From positions 1 through 13,714 of the forward strand of contig JBLHXN010000089.1 of NCBI GenBank assembly GCA_047630355.1: 13,714 bases of DNA. Reading direction: 5' to 3'. A program made the position numbers and the translations under genes. Source of the stretch: JANQUM01 sp047630355 (GTDB taxonomy: Bacteria > Bacteroidota > Bacteroidia > Cytophagales > Spirosomataceae). Below, one piece after another: positions 7,089-13,704 of the stretch. The notes below the pieces were generated by a model, which ran no database searches, was not told where the DNA came from, and was given only the letters and a program-made list of their open reading frames with translations. Position 1 is the first letter of the stretch; the number at the start of each line of letters is the position of its first letter.

Positions 7089-7535
7089 TTGAAAGTACAA
7101 ATTATCTCAAAAGTTAAAGAAATGCTGACCCAAAACATCGGAGACGCAAAACAAGCTATTGCCAACGCTCAGGCTTCCGCCAATGAATCTACCAAAAGTT
7201 CGGCGGGTGATAAGTACGAAACCAGCCGGGCAATGGGACAATTAGACATCGAAATGTACACCCGTCAACTCCACGACGCCGAATCTAAACTTGCCGTTAT
7301 GCAGAACATCGAAGGTAACCTTCGGGAACGAAAAGAAGTCAATTTAGGAGCTTTGGTAAAAACCACACTGGGAACGTTCTTTATATCTGTGGGAGTAGGA
7401 AAACTGGATATTGACAAACAACCAATAATGGTCATTTCACCCCAATCTCCCATCGGGCAGGTCATTCACGAAAAACAAGCGGGAGCTTCTGTCATGTTTC
7501 GGGATAAAGAGATAAAAATAATTGAGATAAGTTAA
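7089..7535 (+). CDS. GreA/GreB-like transcription factor (Bacteroidota short form)
   Basis: A 148-residue protein with a Gre-factor layout. Residues 1-75 form a predicted antiparallel coiled coil whose turn carries GDKYET, with Asp41 and Glu44 in the D-x-x-E spacing of the acidic tip that stimulates RNA polymerase transcript cleavage in GreA (GDLKEN in E. coli, also D41/E44). The C-terminal half has ISPQSPIGQVIHEKQAGASV followed by KEIKIIEI, matching the FKBP-like GreA C-terminal domain (ISxxSPIxxxLxGK...). Proteins of this kind in Bacteroidota are, from my knowledge, often mislabelled '3-oxoacyl-ACP synthase'; no ketosynthase features are seen. The start is TTG (7089-7091). The next option, ATG at 7122, would cut the first coiled-coil helix, so TTG is preferred with moderate certainty. 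rnpB follows 87 bases later. Confidence 0.7.
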   Translation: MKVQIISKVKEMLTQNIGDAKQAIANAQASANESTKSSAGDKYETSRAMGQLDIEMYTRQLHDAESKLAVMQNIEGNLRERKEVNLGALVKTTLGTFFISVGVGKLDIDKQPIMVISPQSPIGQVIHEKQAGASVMFRDKEIKIIEIS

Positions 7536-7538
7536 GCT

Positions 7539-7558
7539 ACCAATTATTAGAAATTGGT
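7539..7558. repeat. Small inverted repeat after the Gre-like gene
   Basis: ACCAATT (7539-7545) and AATTGGT (7552-7558) give a 7-bp stem with a 6-base loop right after the stop codon. No uninterrupted T-run follows (GAAGTGTAATTATTG), so terminator activity is uncertain; an mRNA-end stabilising hairpin is equally possible. Confidence 0.35.
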
Positions 7559-7584
7559 GAAGTGTAATTATTGTTCACCGTTAA

Positions 7585-7617
7585 TTGCAAACTGTTAGTT
7601 GATAAAATCTATCTTTG
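7585..7617 (+). promoter_or_regulatory. Promoter of rnpB
   Basis: TATCTTTG at 7610-7617 is a full match to the Bacteroidota -7 consensus TAnnTTTG, and TTG at 7585-7587 lies 22 bases upstream as a partial -33 element. Transcription would start around 7621-7624, exactly where the RNase P RNA is expected to begin, which supports the call. Confidence 0.65.
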
Positions 7618-7621
7618 CCCA

Positions 7622-7999
7622 AAGAAGCAAGCCGGCTTATCGCCTTACACTTCGGTGTGATGAGGAAAGTCCGAACAGCACAGAGCACCGTGCTACCTAA
7701 CGGGTAGGCGGGCGGTTGGCGACGACCGCCTGACAGCCAGTGCCACAGAGAATATACCGCCTTCGGGTAAGGGTGAAAAGGTAGAGTAAGAGCCTACCGC
7801 CTGGGCAGCGATGCACAGGGCAGGGTAAACCTCACGGGCTGAAAGACCAAATAAGCCGCTGTTGTCCGTTTGCTCGACGGCAACCTTCGGGTTACGGCGG
7901 TGGGTAGGTCGTTAGAGGTGGTGAGTGATTGCCATCCCAGATAAATGATAAGCGATTCGCCGCAAGGCGTTGAACAGAATTCGGCTTACAGGCTTGTTT
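7622..7999 (+). ncRNA. rnpB: RNase P RNA (class A)
   Basis: This is the catalytic RNA of ribonuclease P, which with the RnpA protein removes 5' leaders from pre-tRNAs. The universally conserved blocks are visible in order: GAGGAAAGTCCGAACAGCAC at about 7662-7681, GTGCCACAGAGAA at about 7740-7752, GGGTGAAAAGGTAGAGTAAG around 7770-7789, CAGGGCAGGGTAAACC near 7816-7831, AGATAAATGAT near 7940, and the 3' signature ACAGAATTCGGCTTACAGG. Helix P1 closes the molecule: CAAGCC at 7628-7633 pairs with GGCTTG at 7991-7996. The ends are estimated from P1, the promoter upstream and the T-tract downstream. A length of about 375 bases and the block order fit the ancestral type A architecture. No protein-coding gene should be called over it. 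Confidence 0.96.
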
Positions 8000-8008
8000 C
8001 TTTTTTTA
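7991..8008 (+). terminator. T-tract 3' end of rnpB
   Basis: The 3' strand of P1 (GGCTTG) runs into TTTCTTTTTTTA at 7997-8008, the kind of U-tract that ends rnpB transcripts. There is no separate GC-rich hairpin here, so termination would rely on structure within the RNase P RNA itself and may be leaky towards the gene starting at 8024. Confidence 0.45.
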
Positions 8009-8023
8009 CAAAATTCTGCTTTT

Positions 8024-8977
8024 ATGAATCGAGCAATTTTACTACTTGTAGCTACATTATTGTCAATCTCTTCTTACAGTCAACGGGTTACGGAGAACCT
8101 CGTTCAGGAACTTTATTATGTTGATGGGGAGAATTATAAAGTTGCAAGTTATGATTCTCTTACAAAATCAACCGTGGAGATAAAACTTATCGCCGTTGAT
8201 ATACTGCGAGAAAACCCAAGTCCCTATATAACATTCAATATCCCTATTGAGGGTGGATATCGGTTAGTTAACTTTTCTTGTGAAGTAGTTAAAAGTTCGT
8301 TGGGTAACGCGAATCCGATTGTTACCTGCCCGAATACTGAGAATGTGATTACTGCGATAGAATCAACTAAGGATTCAATAAAAAACACCAATACACTTAA
8401 AACACTTCGTTATCGTTTTTCATCCGATATTAACGTATTTTTTCTAAACGAACTTTTGGAATATCCTAAAGAGCTCACGTATTCATTTGAAGGTGTGGTT
8501 AAAGAAGACATCCTAAAATCAGAAAATTTAACAACTACAAAGAGATATCAGGACGGTTTATTAATTAGTCAAACGGTTTTGGAAGAACTCGAAAACGGTG
8601 ACAAAAAGGAATATTTCACATGGGTAGTGAACAAGAAAAGCAAAGTGAAGAAACCGTACTCTACTGAAAGTTTAATTCAACATCGGGGTGATTCTACGAT
8701 AACAACTAAAACTAATATGGTTTCGCGTTACAGTGAGTTTAGTAATATTACTAAACACCAAAAATTTATTAAAATTGAAGATAGTAAAGGAAACTTGACC
8801 TTTGAGGGAGAATACGTCGGTAAAAGGAGACTACATAACAAACGGTTAGAATATGAACCTGAATACGAAGTTGAGTATAAGTATTTCGGAAAGAAATTAG
8901 AGAGAAGAACAATTAAAACTCCTACTGATACAACTCTAATTGAAATCAGACGAAAGTACGCTGAACCAACAAAATAA
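8024..8977 (+). CDS. Uncharacterised exported protein downstream of rnpB
   Basis: I do not recognise this family. The 317-residue product starts MNRAILLLVATLLSISSYSQ, a Sec signal peptide with likely cleavage after SYS or SYSQ and no lipobox cysteine, so it should be periplasmic or surface-located. The rest is rich in Lys, Glu, Thr and Tyr with strand-like alternation, and the C-terminal third (around residues 255-317) is highly charged with repeated Tyr/Glu patterns (YEPEYEVEYKYFGKKLERR), recalling the toxin_MORN/'antitoxin component YwqK' style of beta-hairpin repeats without a clear match. The ATG at 8024 is chosen; an in-frame TTG at 7970 lies inside rnpB and is rejected. It looks more AT-rich than its neighbours by eye. 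Its stop directly abuts the start of the DUF2490 gene, so the two are translated together. Confidence 0.75.
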   Translation: MNRAILLLVATLLSISSYSQRVTENLVQELYYVDGENYKVASYDSLTKSTVEIKLIAVDILRENPSPYITFNIPIEGGYRLVNFSCEVVKSSLGNANPIVTCPNTENVITAIESTKDSIKNTNTLKTLRYRFSSDINVFFLNELLEYPKELTYSFEGVVKEDILKSENLTTTKRYQDGLLISQTVLEELENGDKKEYFTWVVNKKSKVKKPYSTESLIQHRGDSTITTKTNMVSRYSEFSNITKHQKFIKIEDSKGNLTFEGEYVGKRRLHNKRLEYEPEYEVEYKYFGKKLERRTIKTPTDTTLIEIRRKYAEPTK

Positions 8978-9679
8978 ATGCGAAAATATAAGTCACTAAG
9001 AGTACTTACCATATTGCTGTTCACAGTACTTAAAACGTACTCGTACTCCCACGCCCAAGAAGATGCCCTCGGTTCGTGGAATATCCTGACGGCGAAGTAC
9101 GACCATTCAAAAAAAATTGCATTTTTCGGAGAAGGGCAATTGCGTTCACTCAGGTATTACGACAACTTTCACTACCACGAGTTCAAAGCCGGAATAACCT
9201 TTAAGGTTGACCCGAAATTTACATTTTCACTCGCAGGCGGAAAATACGATACCTACGGGCAGGGAGATAATTTTGTTCGCCCGAAAAACAATGCCGAATA
9301 CCGCGTCTGGCCGATGTTCATTTTTCTTCAGGATATTGGCAAATTTAAGGTAGAACACCGCTACCGTGCCGAAGGCAGATTCAGCACAAACGGCTACCGC
9401 AACCGCTTTCGGGCAAGGTTAGGAGTTTCTCGTCCCTTCGGGAAAGTAACCGAAAACGGGCAAAAATTTAGCGTTGGGTTCAATAATGAAGTCTTTTTCA
9501 CCAATCGAGAACCCTATTTTGAGCGAAACCGATTTCAATTATTTGTTGATTACAAATTAAACCCTTCCTCTAAATTCTTATTAGGTTACCTGTATCAACT
9601 TGACTACAAAATCACCGACGAAACCGGAACAAATTTTATCGTCATCGGTTTCACTAAATCGTTTAAACGAGATTATTGA
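8978..9679 (+). CDS. DUF2490 domain-containing predicted outer-membrane beta-barrel protein
   Basis: A 233-residue protein with a signal peptide (residues about 1-26, ending YSHA before QED) followed by alternating amphipathic strands with many aromatic residues. These match the DUF2490 family, which is common in Bacteroidota and thought to form a small outer-membrane barrel of unknown role. Typical features are the opening LGSWNILTAKYDHSKKIAFF, the segment VEHRYRAEGRF near residue 128, the YRNRFRARLGVS strand, FFTNREPYFERNRFQLFVDY near 173-192, and a final GFTKSFKRDY strand ending in aromatic Tyr as outer-membrane barrels often do. Its ATG follows the upstream stop with no gap, indicating translational coupling. 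It converges on the next gene, with only 2 bases between the stop codons. Confidence 0.82.
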   Translation: MRKYKSLRVLTILLFTVLKTYSYSHAQEDALGSWNILTAKYDHSKKIAFFGEGQLRSLRYYDNFHYHEFKAGITFKVDPKFTFSLAGGKYDTYGQGDNFVRPKNNAEYRVWPMFIFLQDIGKFKVEHRYRAEGRFSTNGYRNRFRARLGVSRPFGKVTENGQKFSVGFNNEVFFTNREPYFERNRFQLFVDYKLNPSSKFLLGYLYQLDYKITDETGTNFIVIGFTKSFKRDY

Positions 9680-9681
9680 TT

Positions 9682-11445
9682 TTAAAACTTCACCCGCATT
9701 ACGCTTGTCCGAGTTCCGAATGTCTTTACGTTTAAAGGTTTGTTCGTTCCATCGGGAAGTTGAATCGTAGTTTGATGCTCCGTGATCGTTTCGCCGCTAA
9801 ACGCATCGTAAATTAAAACCAAGGCTTCGCTCGCCTTCTCAGAAAACTTATATGCAATCATCGGCTTTCGTCCAAAAAGGCTTTCATCGGGTGTTTGAAT
9901 AAACCGCCAATTGGTTTTTGCTTCAATAATATCTTTATGCTGACTCACCGCCCAAACCCCCGCCATGAGATCGTCCACGTTTTTTAACGGACTGTGCGGA
10001 TATTGAGCGGGTAAAGCAATTGGCAGATCTTTTTCCCTTGAATTGAAGCAGTTAAAACCGTTCTGTGAAATATCGTTAGTGACATACCACGGATCGTACC
10101 AACAATCGAAACCATCGCCCACCGCAACCGTCCAAACTCCCCAATTAAACATTGTCTGCGGAAAAACGGCGGGTTTGATATAGCAATAATAATTTGCGTA
10201 GTCCCGTCGCGTTAACGGAAAATCACCGACCAGTTCCTGATTCGTCCAAATAGTTGCCAAAATCTCTTTTTTGGGGAAATACTTTTTGTTCAAAAAATAC
10301 TCAAGCAAATAATGATGAATCACAGAATAGTTGGTTGGGTAGTTCATATAACCTCCCACGTGCAGCACGTCGAGCAATTGAGAATGGTCAGTCGGGAAAC
10401 GCTGCACTCTTCGGTTGTACTGTTTTGAAAAATTATTCAGGTCGCCACCATAGGCAATTGCTCCCGCAAAGTCTCGTGGACCAGAGTCAGACTCCAGTTG
10501 AATCCGTGAAATTTTAATTGGAGATTCATTCCAGGCGGTGAGCTTGGCGTGATAGTTCTTTTGTTTATACCACCGCAGGCAATCGGTTAGCTTTTCACGA
10601 TTTTCGCCCGACGCTCTTTTTGCCACCGCTTCCCAGTTGAGCATAATGTAGCCGTAATCTTTCAGCGGCGTTATCCGCTCCTGAAAACTCCGAAGAATTC
10701 GTTTTGCGGAAGTTCGCTCCAACCATTCGTCAAAATCCTTTTGTGAACTCTGGTAAGCAGGCGGGCAGCCCAACGCGTACAACCAATCATCACTCACAAA
10801 AGCATAGCGTTCGCCAATCGGTCCTTCTCGGGCGTAAGTAATGCCCTTATTGTGATAGGCTTGATTTTGCTTCTCCCGCAGCGGAGTCATCTGCAACACC
10901 GTCGTTTTTCCTGCGGGAATGGTAAAGTCAGGAAATTTCAGGTCAAAATCAGCCAACTGACTTTTGCGATCAGCCTCGTAATCCGGTCGGAAGCTATACG
11001 TAATATTTCCATCCAAAATTGTGGTAAATTGATTGTCGGAATAGACAAAACCCTGCTTCCAGTCTTTCACTTTCCAACTTGCTTTACCTTGGTAAATCAT
11101 TAACGGTGAATAATTAAAACCCGAAAGCCCCGTATTCTTAGACTTATCTCCCGCCTTCATATTATCAGCAGCGAGGTAATATTGACTGCTATTAGTTGAC
11201 AGAATATTCACTTTACTAAATACATCGTACTTATTTACCGCAATTTTTCTTCCCGAAGTATCCGTAAAAGAATCGGCAGATGATAGTTGCGACGACGATA
11301 CGTTACTCGCAAAAAATGCCTGATTCAAAGAAAACTCGCCCAAGTCCTTATTTTCTCCGCCGTTGAAAACCCCAACGGCAAACAAATAATACCCACACAA
11401 ACCAATAATCAAGGCAATCGTCGAAATTATAATGGACTTCTTCAT
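9682..11445 (-). CDS. Large membrane-anchored exported protein of unknown family
   Basis: I do not recognise this 587-residue protein. It has one N-terminal hydrophobic segment (residues about 4-26, KKSIIISTIALIIGLCGYYL) with basic residues before it, so the rest should face the periplasm. The Cys at 17 lacks a small residue at -1 and is a poor lipobox. Residues 40-200 look beta-rich. Residues about 205-460 are rich in Trp and Tyr and include GYIMLNWEAVAKR (265-277) and DGFDCWYDPWYV (444-455). The C-terminal 60 residues again look like a beta-domain. This layout resembles carbohydrate-active enzymes with a barrel and a small accessory beta-domain, with Glu272 or nearby acids as possible catalysts, but no named family can be claimed. 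The ATG at 11445 starts the signal anchor; a TTG at 11487 would add 14 residues and is less likely. Transcribed divergently from rpsP. Confidence 0.78.
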   Translation of the reverse strand: MKKSIIISTIALIIGLCGYYLFAVGVFNGGENKDLGEFSLNQAFFASNVSSSQLSSADSFTDTSGRKIAVNKYDVFSKVNILSTNSSQYYLAADNMKAGDKSKNTGLSGFNYSPLMIYQGKASWKVKDWKQGFVYSDNQFTTILDGNITYSFRPDYEADRKSQLADFDLKFPDFTIPAGKTTVLQMTPLREKQNQAYHNKGITYAREGPIGERYAFVSDDWLYALGCPPAYQSSQKDFDEWLERTSAKRILRSFQERITPLKDYGYIMLNWEAVAKRASGENREKLTDCLRWYKQKNYHAKLTAWNESPIKISRIQLESDSGPRDFAGAIAYGGDLNNFSKQYNRRVQRFPTDHSQLLDVLHVGGYMNYPTNYSVIHHYLLEYFLNKKYFPKKEILATIWTNQELVGDFPLTRRDYANYYCYIKPAVFPQTMFNWGVWTVAVGDGFDCWYDPWYVTNDISQNGFNCFNSREKDLPIALPAQYPHSPLKNVDDLMAGVWAVSQHKDIIEAKTNWRFIQTPDESLFGRKPMIAYKFSEKASEALVLIYDAFSGETITEHQTTIQLPDGTNKPLNVKTFGTRTSVMRVKF

Positions 11446-11580
11446 AACTTTTGATTTTTTAGTCAGTTTTGTCTTTGCTTGAAACAACTACTCCTCAACG
11501 TTAGAAAACGGGTTTTCGTCCATCTATTCAAAAATCAGGTTCTTTAATTGGAACATTCATCACTTCAAATAAAATAATTT

Positions 11581-11612
11581 TTTGGTATATTCATAACAAA
11601 GAACTATTTTTG
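11581..11612 (+). promoter_or_regulatory. Promoter of rpsP
   Basis: TTTG (11581-11584), 20 bases, then TATTTTTG (11605-11612) is a perfect instance of the Bacteroidota housekeeping promoter TTTG-N19-21-TAnnTTTG. Transcription would begin near 11617, giving a leader of about 45 bases before the rpsP start codon. Confidence 0.78.
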
Positions 11613-11630
11613 CAGTCCAAAATTCAAACC

Positions 11631-11645
11631 GAGGACGTGATCCTC
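11631..11645 (+). other. Small hairpin in the rpsP leader
   Basis: GAGGA (11631-11635) and TCCTC (11641-11645) can form a 5-bp stem with a 5-base loop in the predicted 5' untranslated region, ending 15 bases before the start codon and followed by an A-rich single-stranded stretch. It might tune translation start or RNA stability. The stem is short and could be chance. Confidence 0.3.
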
Positions 11646-11660
11646 AAAAAACGTAAATAA

Positions 11661-12308
11661 ATGGCTGTAAAAATCAGATTAGCAAGAAGAGGTCGTAAGA
11701 AAAAAGCAATTTACGATATCGTTATTGCGGATGCTCGTGCTCCACGTGATGGACGCTTCATCGAGAAAATCGGTCAATATGACCCAAATTCTACGCCGGC
11801 GGGTGTGATGCTTAGAAACGAACGTGCGTTACACTGGTTAATGGTAGGTGCTCAACCTACAGACACAACCCGTAAAATTCTTTCAGTAGAAGGTGCAATG
11901 CTCCAGAAGCATTTACAAGTTGGTGTTGTGAAAGGTGCCATTACACAAGAAGTAGCTGACGAACGCTACAACAAGTGGATAGAAGAAAAAGCTGCTGCTC
12001 GTGAAGAAAAGATTGCTAAATTGAGCGGCGATAAAGATGCCATCAAGAGAGCTGCACTTGAAGCAGAGAAGAAGAAAAAAGACGGTATGATTGCGGCAAA
12101 AGCCAAAGTAGAAGCTGACTTAATTGCAGCTGCTGAAGCGGAAGAAAAAGCTGCCGCAGATGCGAAAGCTGCTGCCGAAGCTCCAGTAGTTATCGAACAA
12201 GAGACTCCAGCAGCAGAAGAAGCTCCGGCGGAAACTGCAACTGAAGAAGCTCCAGCTACAGATGCTACTCCAGCAGACGCTGCACCTGAAGAAGAAGCGA
12301 AAGCTTAA
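11661..12308 (+). CDS. rpsP: 30S ribosomal protein S16 with long Ala/Glu C-terminal extension
   Basis: Ribosomal protein S16 binds 16S rRNA early in 30S assembly. Residues 1-83 are the S16 core: MAVKIRLARRGRKKKAIYDI, then ADARAPRDGRFIEKIGQYDPN and the RALHWLMVGAQPTDT segment before a conserved Gly/Lys-rich end. The product is 215 residues, well over twice the 80-90 of most bacteria. Residues 100-170 are a Lys/Glu/Ala-rich predicted helix or coiled coil, and 171-215 are an Ala/Glu/Pro/Thr tail with almost no basic residues. Extended S16 tails of this kind are known to me in Bacteroidota, so the tail is probably genuine rather than a fusion. It has its own strong promoter and a terminator after it, so it is transcribed at least partly apart from rimM. 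Confidence 0.96.
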   Translation: MAVKIRLARRGRKKKAIYDIVIADARAPRDGRFIEKIGQYDPNSTPAGVMLRNERALHWLMVGAQPTDTTRKILSVEGAMLQKHLQVGVVKGAITQEVADERYNKWIEEKAAAREEKIAKLSGDKDAIKRAALEAEKKKKDGMIAAKAKVEADLIAAAEAEEKAAADAKAAAEAPVVIEQETPAAEEAPAETATEEAPATDATPADAAPEEEAKA

Positions 12309-12331
12309 TTACTTCTTTTAAGACATAAATT

Positions 12332-12370
12332 AATCCCTGCCTTAATCTAAGGCGGGGATTTTTTGTTTTA
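12332..12370 (+). terminator. Intrinsic terminator between rpsP and rimM
   Basis: AATCCCTGCCTTA (12332-12344) pairs over 13 bases with TAAGGCGGGGATT (12348-12360), the only non-Watson-Crick pair being one G-T wobble, around a 3-base loop. TTTTG and then TTTTA follow directly. It begins 24 bases after the rpsP stop and is one of the two strongest terminators in the window. Confidence 0.9.
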
Positions 12371-12395
12371 GTTTAGTACAAACTGATTAATTTTA
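12362..12395 (+). promoter_or_regulatory. Possible promoter for rimM-trmD
   Basis: TTTG (12362-12365), 22 bases, then TAATTTTA (12388-12395), one base off TAnnTTTG. It would start transcription within a few bases of the rimM ATG at 12403, giving an almost leaderless message. The -33 element overlaps the T-run of the rpsP terminator, so it may be fortuitous. Confidence 0.3.
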
Positions 12396-12402
12396 CAATT
12401 CT

Positions 12403-12960
12403 ATGAAAAAAGAAGACTGCTATATATTAGGTAAGATAATTCAACCGCACGGTGTAAAGGGAGAAGTAAAACTTTGGCTCGACGTAGATGACTACGATTA
12501 CTATACCAATCTTGATTCAGTATTATTGGACCTGAAAGGACAATTGGTTCCGTACTTTGTGGAGGAATTGACTGTTCGTGACAAGAAGAAAACCATTGCT
12601 CGTTTTGAAGGCATGAAAACCTGGGAAGATACGCAGGAAATTATGGGCTGTGAGATGTATTTGCCGCTCAGCCGCTTACCTGAACTGAAAGACGATCAAT
12701 ATTACTATCACGAAATCATTGATTACGACATCATTGACAATGACTCCAAAAGCATTTACGGAAAAGTGAACTCCGTTGTGGAAGGATCAGGTCAGGATTT
12801 AATCATTATGATGATTGGCGACAAAGAGATTCTTATTCCCGTGACAGATAGTATTATTGTAAAGGTAAACAAAACTGAAAAGCAACTTTTCGTTGAGTTA
12901 CCCGAAGGGCTAATTGAACTATATACCGAGGATCAAAAAAAGCAAGATGATTCGAATTGA
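12403..12960 (+). CDS. rimM: 16S rRNA processing/ribosome maturation factor RimM
   Basis: RimM assists late 30S maturation, binding S19 and the 16S 3' head domain. The 185-residue protein has the N-terminal RimM domain opening with YILGKIIQPHGVKGEVKLW (residues 7-25; the IxxxHGxxGEV motif is diagnostic). It then has a QEIMGCEMYLPLSRLPEL linker and a C-terminal PRC-barrel beginning YYYHEIIDYDI and ending with ILIPVTDSIIVKVNKTEKQL and LPEGLIELY. Length is near the usual 170-180. The ATG at 12403 gives the expected N-terminus. It lies after the rpsP terminator and overlaps trmD by 14 bases, so the two are translationally coupled. Confidence 0.94.
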   Translation: MKKEDCYILGKIIQPHGVKGEVKLWLDVDDYDYYTNLDSVLLDLKGQLVPYFVEELTVRDKKKTIARFEGMKTWEDTQEIMGCEMYLPLSRLPELKDDQYYYHEIIDYDIIDNDSKSIYGKVNSVVEGSGQDLIIMMIGDKEILIPVTDSIIVKVNKTEKQLFVELPEGLIELYTEDQKKQDDSN

Positions 12961-13627
12961 CATCATAACCTGCCTACCCCGCCTGCTCGATAGTCATTTT
13001 GACCACTCAATCATGAAACGTGCCCAAGACAAAGGTCACGCCAAGATTGTGGTGCATGACCTACGGGATTACGGCATCGGGAAATCCCGTCAGGTAGACG
13101 ATTACGCCTTTGGTGGTGGAGCCGGAATGGTCATGCTTATGGAGCCAATTATTAATAATATAAAAGCACTCCAAGCTGAACGCACCTATGATGATGTCAT
13201 TTACCTGACTCCAGACGGAAAACGGTTGGAACAAAAGATGGTGAACCGGTTTTCACTTGAGACTAATTTGTTAATGATTTGCGGGCATTATAAAGGCATT
13301 GACGAGCGGGTTCGGGAGCATTTTATAACGCAGGAAATATCTATTGGTGATTACGTCTTATCGGGCGGAGAATTAGCGGCAACTGTACTAACAGACGCAA
13401 TTGTCAGGCTTGTACCGGGCGTTTTGAACGACGAAACCTCCGCGTTAACCGATTCATTTCAAGATGATTTACTTGCACCTCCGGTGTACACTCGTCCGGC
13501 GGATTTTGAAGGAATGAAAGTTCCAGACATTTTGTTGAGCGGGAATACAAAGAAAATCGATGAATGGCGAGCTAATCAATCTCACATGCGAACAAAAAAG
13601 AGACGACCCGATTTACTACCGGATTAA
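12947..13627 (+). CDS. trmD: tRNA (guanine37-N1)-methyltransferase TrmD
   Basis: TrmD methylates G37 next to the anticodon using S-adenosylmethionine, preventing +1 frameshifts; it works as a homodimer with a SPOUT trefoil knot. The 226-residue protein starts MIRIDIITCLPRLL (from the ATG at 12947), contains DDYAFGGGAGMVM (51-63), YLTPDGKRLEQ (86-96), the knot segment ICGHYKGIDERV (111-122), then ISIGDYVLSGGELAA (131-145) with Asp150 in TDAIVR as the likely catalytic aspartate, VPGVL (156-160) and YTRP (181-184). The CGHYKG form, in place of CGRYEG of proteobacteria, is what I associate with Bacteroidota. An in-frame TTG at 12914 would lengthen it without family support, so the ATG is chosen. 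Translation is coupled to rimM through a 14-base overlap. Confidence 0.95.
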   Translation: MIRIDIITCLPRLLDSHFDHSIMKRAQDKGHAKIVVHDLRDYGIGKSRQVDDYAFGGGAGMVMLMEPIINNIKALQAERTYDDVIYLTPDGKRLEQKMVNRFSLETNLLMICGHYKGIDERVREHFITQEISIGDYVLSGGELAATVLTDAIVRLVPGVLNDETSALTDSFQDDLLAPPVYTRPADFEGMKVPDILLSGNTKKIDEWRANQSHMRTKKRRPDLLPD

Positions 13628-13664
13628 ATTCGTGAATCTTAGTTACGGAACACATCATTTCCAC

Positions 13665-13672
13665 TAATTTTG
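13665..13672 (+). promoter_or_regulatory. Candidate promoter for the next gene
   Basis: TAATTTTG is a full match to TAnnTTTG, 33 bases before the ATG at 13705 and 38 bases after the trmD stop. The upstream -33 element is weak (a GTT-like stretch about 20 bases away), so confidence is moderate. Confidence 0.42.
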
Positions 13673-13704
13673 TTTAGAACGACTTAAATTATCTCAGCAC
13701 TACT

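Noticed and set aside
7970..8023. TTG start that would extend the exported protein by 18 residues into rnpB
   Set aside because: The extension lies inside the RNase P RNA, carries no signal-peptide features of its own, and the ATG at 8024 gives a textbook signal peptide.
11446..11487. TTG start that would lengthen the large minus-strand protein by 14 residues
   Set aside because: The ATG at 11445 begins a good basic/hydrophobic anchor; the extra segment is a lysine-rich stretch without support.
12914..12946. TTG start that would lengthen TrmD by 11 residues
   Set aside because: TrmD families start at the MIRIDIIT-type N-terminus, which the ATG at 12947 supplies.
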